64,000 bases of DNA from Roseiarcus sp963749715 (GTDB taxonomy: Bacteria > Pseudomonadota > Alphaproteobacteria > Rhizobiales > Beijerinckiaceae), in contig CAVVNR010000006.1 in the NCBI GenBank assembly GCA_963749715.1, positions 566,773-630,772 of the forward strand, written 5' to 3'. The position numbers and the translations under genes were made by a program. This document shows, piece by piece, positions 46,548 through 55,079 of the stretch. Below the pieces are notes generated by a model, which was given only the letters and a program-made list of their open reading frames with translations, searched no databases and was not told the DNA's origin. Position 1 is the stretch's first letter, and each line of letters opens with the position of its first letter.

Positions 46548-46799
46548 TTAGGCGGCCGCGTCTCCGAGCAGGGCAAAGTCAGCGCTGTCATATAAGCGAC
46601 GGATGTCTCCGCCGACATACCGCTGACCTTCGACTTCGAGAACCGCGCCCAGCAGCAGTTCGAGCGGGAGATCCTCGATGGCGAAGCGAACGGCGTCCGC
46701 CGCCCGCGCGAACCGTCTGTAGCCAAATCGATGGTGCGGCGATTTGCGAAGTCGCGGCGGGAACAGCTCCGCCTCGGCGTTGTAATCGAACGTGACCAT
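46548..46799 (-). CDS. Small conserved hypothetical protein
   Basis: An 83-residue protein (MVTFDYNAEAELFPPRLRKSPHHRFGYRRFARAADAVRFAIEDLPLELLLGAVLEVEGQRYVGGDIRRLYDSADFALLGDAAA). The body looks like the DUF-type small proteins common in Bradyrhizobium and relatives, in which a conserved FxxAAEAVRFAIEDLP core is followed by an EVEGxRxxGxxIRxLY segment. Function unknown. Convergent with the transglutaminase-like gene, with 5 nt between stops. Confidence 0.75.
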   Translation of the reverse strand: MVTFDYNAEAELFPPRLRKSPHHRFGYRRFARAADAVRFAIEDLPLELLLGAVLEVEGQRYVGGDIRRLYDSADFALLGDAAA

Positions 46800-47069
46800 G
46801 CGTGCTCCTGTCCGGCCCTTTCGGGTAACCAATCACCTGAATGAACGTTATCCAAGCTACAACATCTATTTAGGATGGAATCGAAATAAAACGAGTCGGG
46901 GAACGACAGTTTCTTGCTAAATGAGCGCCGGATTTCATCGATAGACGACTGATCGACTGCAAAGACGGGTCAATCGCTGTAGGTCTTGCTGGAAGGCGTC
47001 TTCGACGCCTCACGAGTCCTCACAACAACGGTTCTAGCGGCTTGCAAAATCCTCTGACTGACTGAATGC

Positions 47070-48800
47070 CTATTCCTCGAACCGCTCGCTCATCCCCACC
47101 GCTTTCCGCGGCGCGATCGACTCGTCGGGGGTCTGCGCCTCGAGGCCCGGATCGCGGAAGCGGTTGACGATCGGATAGCGCCGGTCGCGGCCGAAGGTCT
47201 TCGGTCCGACCTTCACTCCCGGCGCCGACTGGCGGCGCTTGTATTCGGCGAGATAGAGCAGGCGCTCGACCCTGCGGACGGTGTCCGGATCGTAGCCTTC
47301 GGCGACGATGTCGGCGATCCGCATCTCCTTTTCCACCAGGCCATGCAGAATGCCGTCCAGCACCGGATAGGGCGGCAGCAAATCCTCGTCCTTCTGGTTC
47401 TCGCGCAATTCCGCGCTCGGCGGCTTGACGATGATGTTCCGAGGGATCACCTCGCCGTCCGGGCCGAGCGCGCCTGCCGGCTTCCAGCGGTTGCGCAGCG
47501 CCGAGAGGCGGAAGACCTCCATCTTGTAGAGGTCCTTGATCGGGTTGAAGCCGCCGTTCATGTCGCCATAGAGCGTGGCGTAGCCGACCGACATTTCCGA
47601 CTTGTTGCCGGTCGTGACCACCATCGCCCCGGTCTTGTTGGAGATCGCCATCAGGATCAGGCCCCGCGCCCGGCTCTGGATGTTTTCTTCGGTGATGTCG
47701 CGTGGCCTGCCCTCGAACATCCGCTTAAGCGCATGCTCGACGCCCTCGACCGGTTCGGCGATCGGCACGATGTCGTAGCGGATTCCAAGCGCCTTCGCGC
47801 ATCCCGCCGCATCGGCGAGCGATTCGTTCGAAGTGAAGCGATAGGGCAGCATCACCGCCTGCACCCGCGCCGCGCCCAAGGCGTCGACCGCCATCGCGGC
47901 GCAGAGCGCCGAATCGACTCCGCCCGAGAGGCCGAGCACGACGCCCGGGAAGCGGTTGTTCTCGACATAGTCGCGCAGGCCCATCACGCAGGCCGCATAG
48001 TCGGCTTCGTCGCCCTCTTCGACAACCTCGCGCGGGCCCTCGACACAAGCCCAGCCCTTCTCGCTGCGCTCCCACACCGTGCGCGCCACCATCTGGCGGA
48101 AGGCAGGCAATTGCGCGGCGAGACTGCCGCCGGCGTTGAGCGCGAACGAGCCGCCGTCGAAGACGAGCTCGTCCTGGCCGCCGACCATGTTGAGATAGAT
48201 GAGCGGCAAGCCGCTCTCGACCACCCGCGAAACAGCGACGTTCTGACGGATGGCGAGCTTGTCGCGCTCGTAAGGCGAGGCGTTGGCGACGAGCAGAATT
48301 TCGCCCCCCGTTTCGAGGATGCATTCGACCGGGTCGGGGCCCCAGATGTCCTCGCAGATCGGCGCCCCGACCCTCACGCCGCGAAACACGATCGGTCCGG
48401 GCGACGGTCCGGGCGTAAACACCCGCTTCTCGTCGAAGACGCCGTAATTGGGCAAATCGACCTTGAACCTGACCGCCTCGATCCGCCCGCCGTCGAGGAG
48501 CGCCATGGCGTTGTGGAGCTTGCCGTCCTCGACCCAGGGCAGGCCGACCAGCGCCGCCGGCCCGCCGTCAGCGGTCAAGCGCGCAAGCTCGTCGCAGGCC
48601 GCGCGGCAAGCCTCCTGGAACGCCGGCTTCAGCACCAGATCCTCGGGCGGATAGCCGGAGAGGTAGAGCTCCGGCGCCATCACGATATCCGCCCCGAACG
48701 CCGCCGCCTCCGCGCGCGCTTTGCGCAACCGATCGCGGTTCCCCGCGATGTCGCCGACGATCGCCGGAATCTGCGCGAGCGCGATGACGAGACGGTTCAT
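47070..48800 (-). CDS. nadE: Glutamine-dependent NAD+ synthetase
   Basis: A 576-residue two-domain enzyme. The N-terminal nitrilase/glutaminase domain (residues about 1-270) has APELYLSGYPPEDL (Glu), KLHNAMALLDGGRI (Lys region) and GVRVGAPICEDIWGP (Cys nucleophile). The C-terminal NAD synthetase domain has the pyrophosphate loop LGLSGGVDSALCAAMAVDAL, TTGNKSEMSVGYATLYGDMNGGFNPIKDLYK and a final NRFRDPG. It converts deamido-NAD+ to NAD+ using glutamine nitrogen. The ATG at 48800 (MNRLVIALAQIPA) is typical; an ATG at 48812 is also open. Confidence 0.95.
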   Translation of the reverse strand: MNRLVIALAQIPAIVGDIAGNRDRLRKARAEAAAFGADIVMAPELYLSGYPPEDLVLKPAFQEACRAACDELARLTADGGPAALVGLPWVEDGKLHNAMALLDGGRIEAVRFKVDLPNYGVFDEKRVFTPGPSPGPIVFRGVRVGAPICEDIWGPDPVECILETGGEILLVANASPYERDKLAIRQNVAVSRVVESGLPLIYLNMVGGQDELVFDGGSFALNAGGSLAAQLPAFRQMVARTVWERSEKGWACVEGPREVVEEGDEADYAACVMGLRDYVENNRFPGVVLGLSGGVDSALCAAMAVDALGAARVQAVMLPYRFTSNESLADAAGCAKALGIRYDIVPIAEPVEGVEHALKRMFEGRPRDITEENIQSRARGLILMAISNKTGAMVVTTGNKSEMSVGYATLYGDMNGGFNPIKDLYKMEVFRLSALRNRWKPAGALGPDGEVIPRNIIVKPPSAELRENQKDEDLLPPYPVLDGILHGLVEKEMRIADIVAEGYDPDTVRRVERLLYLAEYKRRQSAPGVKVGPKTFGRDRRYPIVNRFRDPGLEAQTPDESIAPRKAVGMSERFEE

Positions 48801-48932
48801 GGAGGCGGGCATGGGGGAGACTTAGCGCGAGGCGCGGGAAGGGGGCAAACGGGCAACCTCTGCGCTTCGGGCGAACGGCAGAACGCGGATTGGCGGTCGG
48901 GCCAGTTTCGTAGACGCGAGATTACGGAGATT

Positions 48933-49016
48933 AACGCGACGCGCAAGGACTTGGGGCCTAGCGTCGCGCAGCCGACGCTCAGAGGAGAAAAAGGAAAATT
49001 GTGCATGTGTCACCGT
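48933..49016. repeat. Right-end fragment of the miniature element (copy C)
   Basis: 84 bp nearly identical to the right half of the two full copies at 54.3 and 54.6 kb, from ACGCG(A/C)CGCGCAAGGACTTGG to the terminal GTGTCACCGT (49007-49016). The left half is missing. The right end is followed by three tandem CCGTATTCC units. Confidence 0.85.
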
Positions 49017-49378
49017 ATTCCCCCGTATTCCCGTATTCCCGAGACACGCCGTTGGGCGCGATGCTGGGCGCGCACTGATCCGTCCGTGCGTCTGCGCGAT
49101 GGCGGCGATCGACGGCTCAGCACTGTTCGGATGGCATTGTGCAGGCGAGGGTGCGAGCGCCGGTCACGACCGGGGCCGAAGAAGCCAAAGTCGACGGTCT
49201 TGTCAGTCGAGGAAAAGGCGCTCAAAGGTCCAACTTGATCTGGGGAGATAGCGCAGCCTTCGGCGCTAGGCCCAAAGACCACCGCACGGTCTTGATCGAT
49301 CGCGTGGTGGAGCTATTGGACTCCTTCACTGCAGGCTACCTTCCGCAGATGCTGCCGCTCGGATTATCGTGACAAGAC
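49017..49378. other. Gene-free stretch between repeat copy C and the AlgX-like gene
   Basis: It begins with tandem CCGTATTCC units to about 49045. The rest has no convincing gene; the longest open frame (77 residues, ending VELLDSFTAGYLPQMLPLGLS) has no recognised domain and may be a remnant. A promoter for the AlgX-like gene should be here but none is clear. Confidence 0.45.
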
Positions 49379-50476
49379 ATGCTGTTTCGAAATCGCCGAT
49401 ATTTCGCTGCTCTGGCGTTCCTGCTTCTGGCAACTCCGCTCGCCGTCGGGATCGTCAAGCCTGACAGTCCGACTTCAATCTTCAGGGAAGGGCGCAGTCT
49501 CGCGCCCGCGCCGGAGACGCCGGCGACTGGGCAGGATTGGCTCACGCTTTCGACGAAGATCGACGCCTACCTTAAGGATCATTTCGAACTCAGACAGGTC
49601 ATGATCCGCACCCATAAGGATTTGACCAAGCCGCTCCTTGGCGCGGGCAACGATTCCGTCTTCATTGGCCGCGACGGGCGGATGTTTTACCTCGGCGAGG
49701 AGGCGATGCGCCAAAGCGCGGGGCTCGTCCTGCGGGACCTGAGAGTGTCTGACACCGTGGATCTGCTTGCGGAAATGAAAGATGCGCTCGCGACGCGCGG
49801 CATCCGCTTTCTTGTTGCCGTGCCCCCGAATGCGGCGACTGTCTATCAGGACGACCTGCCGCGCTGGGCCCAGAACCTTGGCAGGAAAACAGAGTATGAT
49901 GCGCTGCTAGAGAAGCTGACTGCGCGGGACGTGCGCACTATCGACTTGCGCCCGGTCATGAAGGCCGCCCGGTCCGAGAGATCGGCTTATTACATGTACG
50001 ACACGCATTGGACACCCGGCGGCGCGCTGACTGCGTTCAACGCGATTGTCGAGGCGGACTCCCACCCCGATTGGCGTCTTGATCCCAAGTCTTCGCTCGG
50101 CCCTACGTTCGCGCGCAAAGGCGGCGATCTCGCGCGGATGTTCGGCGTCGAAGATAGCGTGACGGAAGAGAGTCGAGACCTTGACCTGCCGGCGGGAAAG
50201 AAAGATCTGCTGTCCTCGGATGTTTTTGGCGATTATGCCGAGAGGTCCAACAGGCCAGGCCCGACCGTCATGATCCTCGGGGACTCGTTCACCGGAGAGT
50301 ATTTCCCATCGATGCTCCTGCAGCACGCGGGACGGATCATCTTCGTGCATCATCGTAACTGCGGCTTCGACTGGAAAGCGATCGACGGATTTCGCCCCGA
50401 CGAAGTGTGGTGGACGCCAAGCGAGCGCTTCTTGATCTGCGGCCCGGGCGTCCGCCCGCTCGACTTCGCGGGATAG
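49379..50476 (+). CDS. AlgX/AlgJ-like SGNH-hydrolase-domain protein (polysaccharide O-acetylation type)
   Basis: A 365-residue protein with one N-terminal membrane segment (YFAALAFLLLATPLAVGI), then a periplasmic AlgX/AlgJ-like domain. Motifs: LSTKIDAYLKDHFELRQVMIRTH, VFIGRDGRMFYLGEEAMRQSAG, MYDTHWTPGGALTAFNAI (the Asp-His pair) and VMILGDSFTGEYFPSML with the catalytic Ser. AlgX/AlgJ proteins transfer acetyl groups to exopolysaccharides in the periplasm. No MBOAT partner lies next to it, so it may serve a partner elsewhere. The ATG at 49379 fits the membrane anchor. Confidence 0.85.
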   Translation: MLFRNRRYFAALAFLLLATPLAVGIVKPDSPTSIFREGRSLAPAPETPATGQDWLTLSTKIDAYLKDHFELRQVMIRTHKDLTKPLLGAGNDSVFIGRDGRMFYLGEEAMRQSAGLVLRDLRVSDTVDLLAEMKDALATRGIRFLVAVPPNAATVYQDDLPRWAQNLGRKTEYDALLEKLTARDVRTIDLRPVMKAARSERSAYYMYDTHWTPGGALTAFNAIVEADSHPDWRLDPKSSLGPTFARKGGDLARMFGVEDSVTEESRDLDLPAGKKDLLSSDVFGDYAERSNRPGPTVMILGDSFTGEYFPSMLLQHAGRIIFVHHRNCGFDWKAIDGFRPDEVWWTPSERFLICGPGVRPLDFAG

Positions 50477-50999
50477 GGACATGTTGGACGTGGAGGCCAC
50501 GGAAGTGATGTGAACCAACGGACAGGCTCTGAAAGCCCGTGCATGCGTCTGCGTGAATTCGAACGCGATACGGTGATTGAGGGCAAAGAGCCAAGCGGAC
50601 GAACCATCAGGGCCAGCGGAGCGACCGCTTCCGCATCAACAGGCCGAAGACATGACCGCGCCCGAGACGTTCACAAGAGCTTCCAAAGAAACCCTTGACA
50701 AGGGGCGCCGTCCAGACATGACACATGCATATTTGTTATTTTCGCCTAGTTATAGGGAAATATGTAAGTGTCATCGTATTCTCCGTATTCTCCGACGCTT
50801 TTGCGCGCCTGCCGGCTATGCTATGCTATGCGGGCACCGCAAGCGCCCTTTGCTCAACTAGATAGCGTATCGGTCTTCGAAACCTTGGCGATTTCCTGGA
50901 CCAATCCTTATTTGTCACTAACCCTTGATTTTGCTAGACCATAAGATATCAATGGGCGTGCCGTTCCCGGTAGTTGGGGTCAGCGGGAGCGCGACGCAA
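50477..50999. other. Gene-free stretch between AlgX-like and sulfotransferase genes
   Basis: No gene is supported. It holds the 57-bp palindromic element at 50718-50774, followed by CGTATTCTCCGTATTCTCC. From about 50700 the sequence becomes clearly less GC-rich, marking the left edge of the island that includes the sulfotransferase and AsnB genes. Confidence 0.5.
50718..50774. repeat. 57-bp palindromic miniature element (copy D)
   Basis: ATGACACATGCATATTT at the left and AAATATGTAAGTGTCAT at the right are inverted copies matching at 15 of 17 positions, around a 23-bp AT-rich centre. The right end is a variant of the reverse complement of the full element's left end (GGTGACACTTACATATTT). The whole would fold as a hairpin. 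Confidence 0.8.
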
Positions 51000-52046
51000 A
51001 TGCCACTGACGGGCCCGATATTTATAGTGGGACCGTCTCGCTCCGGCACTGAGCTTGTTCGAGCGATCCTCAACAGTCACTCCGATATCTACATAGCCAA
51101 AGAGACGCATTTCTTCGACGATCTGCGGCCAAAGTTGCCGGCCGGAAAGCTAGCGCCGTCGGATCGGGAGCATGCCTTCCGCTACTTTTCAGCGCTCCGC
51201 GCCAGTACTTACGGCTTCCAAGAGAGCTCGAAGGTGGCGGATATCGGACTTGACAATGCATTTCGCATGCTTGCCGAGAACCTCGGGGAGAGCGGTGATG
51301 CGATCTTTGTCGCCCACTGTCGAAGTCTGGAAGCGGCAATAGGCAAAACTGTCTGGGGCGAAAAAACGCCTCGACATCTGTTTCGGTCTAAAGACATTCT
51401 GGAGGCGTTTCCGACTGCCAAAATATTGGTAATGATGCGCGACCCCCGTGGAGCTATTGCTTCCTACAAAGACTGGAACGATCGATGGCTCAGACGCGAC
51501 ACTGTCGGTTTTTTTTCTTCGGAATCGATCGGCCGTGAGGTAGTCCGGGTTCGAAGCTCGTACAACCTCACCGCGATAGCCCTGTTGTGGCGTTCAGCCG
51601 CTAATACCGCGTTGCGGCTGAACCGCGATCTTGGTGCGAGCAGAATCCTCGTGTGTAAATTCGAGGATTTGGTGGCGGATCCAGAGCGACTAATCAACGA
51701 TATTGTCCAGTGGATTGGAGTGCGCTATGAGACCTGCATGTTGGACGTTGGCGTCGTTAATAGCTCCTACGTTGCAGATTTGGCACAAGGCGTTGATCCG
51801 ACCATCGCGGATCGTTGGCGCGCGAGACTGACGCCGGACGAGATCGCCTACATCGATTGGCTTGTCGGGCCGACAGCGGTACGTCTGGGCTATGTGAAGA
51901 CTGATCATGATCTTCGGCCCGGATTTGTGGTGCAGCAGCTCGGTACCTTTCCCGTCTCGATGATCCGCTCAATCGCGGCCAATCGCCATCGTATCGGGAG
52001 GATCGACGCGTTCCTTGCGGCTCGCCTCGCCGGCCTTTTCAAATAG
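51000..52046 (+). CDS. Sulfotransferase-family protein
   Basis: About 348 residues. The 5'-phosphosulfate-binding loop is IFIVGPSRSGTELVRAILNSH, and the 3'-phosphate motif is VMMRDPRGAIASYKDW; together these identify a PAPS-dependent sulfotransferase domain. The family transfers sulfate to sugars, lipids or other acceptors, often in surface glycans. The ATG at 51000 with GGGAG 10 bases upstream is preferred; the frame is open to 50925 (TTG) and 50952 (ATG). It shares lower GC with the neighbouring asnB gene, suggesting joint acquisition. Confidence 0.83.
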   Translation: MPLTGPIFIVGPSRSGTELVRAILNSHSDIYIAKETHFFDDLRPKLPAGKLAPSDREHAFRYFSALRASTYGFQESSKVADIGLDNAFRMLAENLGESGDAIFVAHCRSLEAAIGKTVWGEKTPRHLFRSKDILEAFPTAKILVMMRDPRGAIASYKDWNDRWLRRDTVGFFSSESIGREVVRVRSSYNLTAIALLWRSAANTALRLNRDLGASRILVCKFEDLVADPERLINDIVQWIGVRYETCMLDVGVVNSSYVADLAQGVDPTIADRWRARLTPDEIAYIDWLVGPTAVRLGYVKTDHDLRPGFVVQQLGTFPVSMIRSIAANRHRIGRIDAFLAARLAGLFK

Positions 52047-52158
52047 GACCGCGTTCTGCCGAGCCGCTGGCGCCTTCGAGCGATGATGGATAGCCAAAAG
52101 TTATGAAACACTGTAACGGCAGTATGTAATTACTCTATAGATAACCGAGGGCCTTTAT

Positions 52159-54087
52159 ATGTGTGGAATAGCGGGATTTGTTGACTTTAGAGCCTCGCGC
52201 GTGCAGGTTAGTATACTTAAAGGCATGGTGAATTGCTTGGCGCGACGCGGTACGGACGCTAACGGAACCTTTGTTGATGGATCGTGCGGACTCGCGCATA
52301 CTCGTTTGACTATCCTAGATCTTTTGGGCGGTCGCCAGCCAATGACCGTGCCCAACAGTGATATCTCGCTGGTCTATAACGGCGAGATCTATAATTACGT
52401 GGATCTGCGCAGCGAGTTGCAGGATGCTGGCGACAGATTTCGCACAACCGGCGACACAGAGGTCTTGCTGCGCGGGCTTTCGCGCCATTGGCGCGCATTC
52501 CTTTTGCGGTTAAATGGAATGTTCGCCTTCGCCGCCTGGGACAGGCACCGCGAGTGCTTACTGCTGGCGCGCGACCCAATTGGGGAGAAACCACTTTTCT
52601 ACGCGCTGCCCGAACCTGGTATCTTGGTGTTCGGCAGCGAACCCAAGGCCGTCCTGGAGCACCCGAGTGTAGAGCGGCGGCTCAACATCGACGCGCTTCG
52701 CCAGTCTCTGCGTTTCAACGTCGTTTACGGCGGCCAATGTCTGTATGGTGGAATCCAGCAGTTGGAGCCAGGCTCGTCCATGGAGTTTCGCCGTGGAGGC
52801 GTAATCCAGGACCGATTCTACAACCTGATCGACTCGGTTGCCGATGCTCGCGCGCGAGCTGCCCACGAATCCGATAAAGATCTAGTCCGACGCGGCCGAG
52901 AACTGTTCACAAGTGCCGTCAAAAGACGGCTTGTTGCCGATGTTCCCGTGGGAGCGTTTCTCTCGGGCGGCCTCGACAGCAGCTTAATCATTGCGGCCAT
53001 GCGCGAGATCTTGGGGCAGGACGCGGAGATCTTCAGCTTCTCGGTGGGCTTTGACGGGGACGCTCATGACGAAACGCGCTTTGCCAAAACTGTTGCTGCT
53101 CACATCGGTTCGAACCACCGTACGGTCCACGTCGGGCCCGACAACATTGAGCGCCGATTGGCCGAGCTCTCGGAGTGCAATGACGGGCCAGTGAATCCTG
53201 GCGCCGTCGCCATCGCTGAGATGAGCCGCATCTCAAGGGGATACATCAAGGTCGCCCTGTCCGGCGGAGGCGCGGACGAAGTGTTCGCCGGATACCCCAA
53301 GTATATCTTCGCGAATTTCCCCGCAGTCGCCAGCACGATTCTTCGGCTGCTCGGACCAGCTAAGGTCGCGCTGATGTCCAAATTCTTTGGATTGGACGCC
53401 GGTCGAGCGAGTATCGCTTTTTGCGCTCTCACGCAAAGACGGGAGGCCGATCGGATGGTGCAATGGTTCAGTCCCGCCAATCGCCAAGTCTTGAATACTT
53501 TATTGCCGGGCTTGGACTGGGGGGACGTCGCGTGGTGCAACGCAATGGCCCCACACGAGGCCGCACTCTCGCGAATTGATCACGCCAATTCTCTGCGTCG
53601 CATGCAGATCGTCGACTGCCTGACTTGGTTGCCAAGCAATCTTCTCGCAAGCGACGATCGAATGTCCATGACCGGGGGTGTTGAAATGCGCCCCCCTTTC
53701 TTGGACAAGGATCTCGTTGCGTTCGGCTTGGCATTACCCGATCATCTAAAAATTCATGGCCGCGTTGGCAAATGGATAGAACGAAGGTGGGCGGAGAAAC
53801 TACTTCCGGTCGAAATTTTGCGGCGAAAGAAGTGGGGTTTCAAGCCACCGCTAGCCAAATGGTTTCGCGGCTCGTTTGGAGAGCTGCTATCAGATTATAT
53901 CATGAGCCCGCACGGGCTTTGCGCCGCCTACGGAAATCGAGTGGCTATAGCGCGCATGATCGACAGTCATCGTCGAGGTGAAACGGACTGGAGCGCAACG
54001 ATTTGGGTCCTTATATCTTCAGAGGTCTGGTACCAGGACGTCTTCCGGCGCAGATCCCCAACTAAAGGTTGCAGGGAGGAGTTATGA
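52159..54087 (+). CDS. asnB: Asparagine synthetase (glutamine-hydrolysing) AsnB-type
   Basis: A 642-residue enzyme. The N-terminal class II glutaminase domain starts MCGIAGFVDF with Cys2 as nucleophile, then HTRLTILDL and VYNGEIYNY; RRGTD replaces the usual RRGPD. The synthetase domain has VPVGAFLSGGLDSSLIIAAMRE (pyrophosphate loop), SFSVGFDGDAHDETRFA and ALSGGGADEVFAGYPKY. In exopolysaccharide clusters such enzymes amidate sugar carboxyls rather than make free asparagine, which fits the sulfotransferase and AlgX-like neighbours. The last four bases overlap the start of a disrupted gene (ATGA). Confidence 0.93.
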   Translation: MCGIAGFVDFRASRVQVSILKGMVNCLARRGTDANGTFVDGSCGLAHTRLTILDLLGGRQPMTVPNSDISLVYNGEIYNYVDLRSELQDAGDRFRTTGDTEVLLRGLSRHWRAFLLRLNGMFAFAAWDRHRECLLLARDPIGEKPLFYALPEPGILVFGSEPKAVLEHPSVERRLNIDALRQSLRFNVVYGGQCLYGGIQQLEPGSSMEFRRGGVIQDRFYNLIDSVADARARAAHESDKDLVRRGRELFTSAVKRRLVADVPVGAFLSGGLDSSLIIAAMREILGQDAEIFSFSVGFDGDAHDETRFAKTVAAHIGSNHRTVHVGPDNIERRLAELSECNDGPVNPGAVAIAEMSRISRGYIKVALSGGGADEVFAGYPKYIFANFPAVASTILRLLGPAKVALMSKFFGLDAGRASIAFCALTQRREADRMVQWFSPANRQVLNTLLPGLDWGDVAWCNAMAPHEAALSRIDHANSLRRMQIVDCLTWLPSNLLASDDRMSMTGGVEMRPPFLDKDLVAFGLALPDHLKIHGRVGKWIERRWAEKLLPVEILRRKKWGFKPPLAKWFRGSFGELLSDYIMSPHGLCAAYGNRVAIARMIDSHRRGETDWSATIWVLISSEVWYQDVFRRRSPTKGCREEL

Positions 54088-54377
54088 CACTCGATTTCAA
54101 ACCAAGCTTTGCGATTGATGGGTATCGAGAATTGGTCATCACACGGCGAGTGAGCCGGGATTACGGATTACGCGCGGATTACGGTGACACTTACATATTT
54201 ACCAGGCGGATTACGGTGACACTTACATATTTACCAGGATTACGGGGATTGCGGGGGATTACGGGGGATTACGGTGACACTTACATATTTACCCAAATAA
54301 TCAGACCTCCCACTTTCGATAAGGCGATCGGGGGAAGCATGAGAATCGAACGCGCCGCGCAAGGACTTGGGGCCTAG
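54084..54377 (+). pseudogene. Truncated gene disrupted by repeat insertions
   Basis: The ATG at 54084 has a perfect GGAGGAG immediately upstream and overlaps the asnB stop (ATGA), so it looks like the next gene in that operon. Only about 24 native residues are visible (MTLDFKPSFAIDGYRELVIT, then RRVS). The frame then enters the ACGGTGACAC repeats at about 54165 and stays open through them and the full element A, ending at the TAG in GGGGCCTAG with the tail MRIERAAQGLGA. The original product is not recognisable. The fusion of native start and repeat-borne tail is an accident of insertion unless expressed. Confidence 0.6.
54181..54244. repeat. Two tandem left-end fragments of the miniature element
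   Basis: ACGGTGACACTTACATATTT occurs at 54181 and again at 54213, each followed by ACCAGG; the period is 32 bp. Both equal the left end of the full elements but stop after about 26 bp. They precede copy A and are followed by GGGGATT-type units. Confidence 0.85.
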
Positions 54378-54432
54378 CGTCGCGCAGCCGACGCTCAGAG
54401 GAGAAAAAGGAAAATTGTGCATGTGTCACCGT
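54271..54432. mobile_element. 162-bp miniature element, copy A (MITE-like, RAYT-type ends)
   Basis: It starts ACGGTGACAC (54271) and ends GTGTCACCGT (54432), a perfect 10-bp terminal inverted repeat. The interior holds an open tail coding IIRPPTFDKAIGGSMRIERA... and a stop. It carries no transposase and is identical to copy B in the parts compared. Similar ends flank REP-associated tyrosine transposase (RAYT) genes in other proteobacteria, so it may be a non-autonomous derivative. Confidence 0.85.
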
Positions 54433-54541
54433 ATCCCCGTATTCCCGTATTCCGTATTCCCGTATTCCGCTTCGACCCCTCGCCCTTCTCCGAAGGCTGG
54501 TGGGGCGGACGCGGCGGCAAATGCTTCAGATTACGCAGATT

Positions 54542-54703
54542 ACGGTGACACTTACATATTTACCCAAATAATCAGACCTCCCACTTTCGATAAGGCGATC
54601 GGGGGAAGCATGAGAATCGAACGCGCCGCGCAAGGACTTGGGGCCTAGCGTCGCGCAGCCGACGCTCAGAGGAGAAAAAGGAAAATTGTGCATGTGTCAC
54701 CGT
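54542..54703. mobile_element. 162-bp miniature element, copy B
   Basis: Same ends (ACGGTGACAC 54542-54551; GTGTCACCGT 54694-54703), same length and apparently the same sequence as copy A, 109 bp further on. It ends 17 nt before the first ATG upstream of the vapBC pair. Unlike the other copies, its right side lacks tandem CCGTATTCC units. Confidence 0.87.
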
Positions 54704-54773
54704 ATTTGGGTCGAACCCGATGCGACTTGAGATGGAAAAGGACACCAAACGGCGAACGGCGCAAATCGAATTG

Positions 54774-54802
54774 TTGACAGAAGCGCCCGCTAGTATTACT
54801 TT
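54774..54802 (+). promoter_or_regulatory. Candidate vapBC promoter with direct repeat
   Basis: TTGACA (54774-54779), 17 nt, TACTTT (54797-54802). GTATTAC occurs in direct repeat at about 54793 and 54815, flanking the start region, and could be an antitoxin-binding site. The position argues that the antitoxin starts downstream of it. Confidence 0.45.
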
Positions 54803-54842
54803 TGCCCAGAATGGTATTACGGAGAGTGAGTTGGCGACCAAT

Positions 54843-55079
54843 GTGACGGTGAAAGGACAGGTCACTTTGCCCAAGGCGGTGCGCGACGCCGCGGGAATTC
54901 GGCCTGGCGACCGGGTAAATGTGCGCGTGCGGCCCGAAGGCGGCGTGATTATCGAGGCCGTGGCCGCGCTGAAAAGCGAGCAAGCCTACAACGGCCGGCT
55001 CGAAGAGATGAGCCTCCGCCGGCCGATCCGCGGCCTCTCGACTGAAGACGTCATGCGCATGACCCGGGGCGAGGATTGA
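54843..55079 (+). CDS. vapB: AbrB/MazE-type (VapB) antitoxin
   Basis: The SpoVT/AbrB swapped-hairpin DNA-binding domain is clear: VTVKGQVTLPKAVRDAAGIRPGDRVNVRVRPEGGVIIEA. A C-terminal tail follows that should wrap the toxin (LRRPIRGLSTEDVMRMTRGED). The GTG at 54843 gives the usual length of 78 residues; a TTG at 54831 and an ATG at 54720 in the same frame are alternatives, but the latter would place the likely promoter inside the gene. It neutralises and co-represses with VapC, whose TTG start overlaps the antitoxin stop. Confidence 0.87.
   Translation: MTVKGQVTLPKAVRDAAGIRPGDRVNVRVRPEGGVIIEAVAALKSEQAYNGRLEEMSLRRPIRGLSTEDVMRMTRGED

Noticed and set aside
47343..49238. A 631-codon plus-strand open frame opposite nadE
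   Set aside because: nadE on the minus strand has all catalytic motifs; the opposite frame has none and runs into the repeat copy.
54367..54648. A 93-codon open frame through miniature element copy B considered as a small gene
   Set aside because: It is made of repeat and element sequence with no independent start or homology; its end is the same element-borne tail as in copy A.
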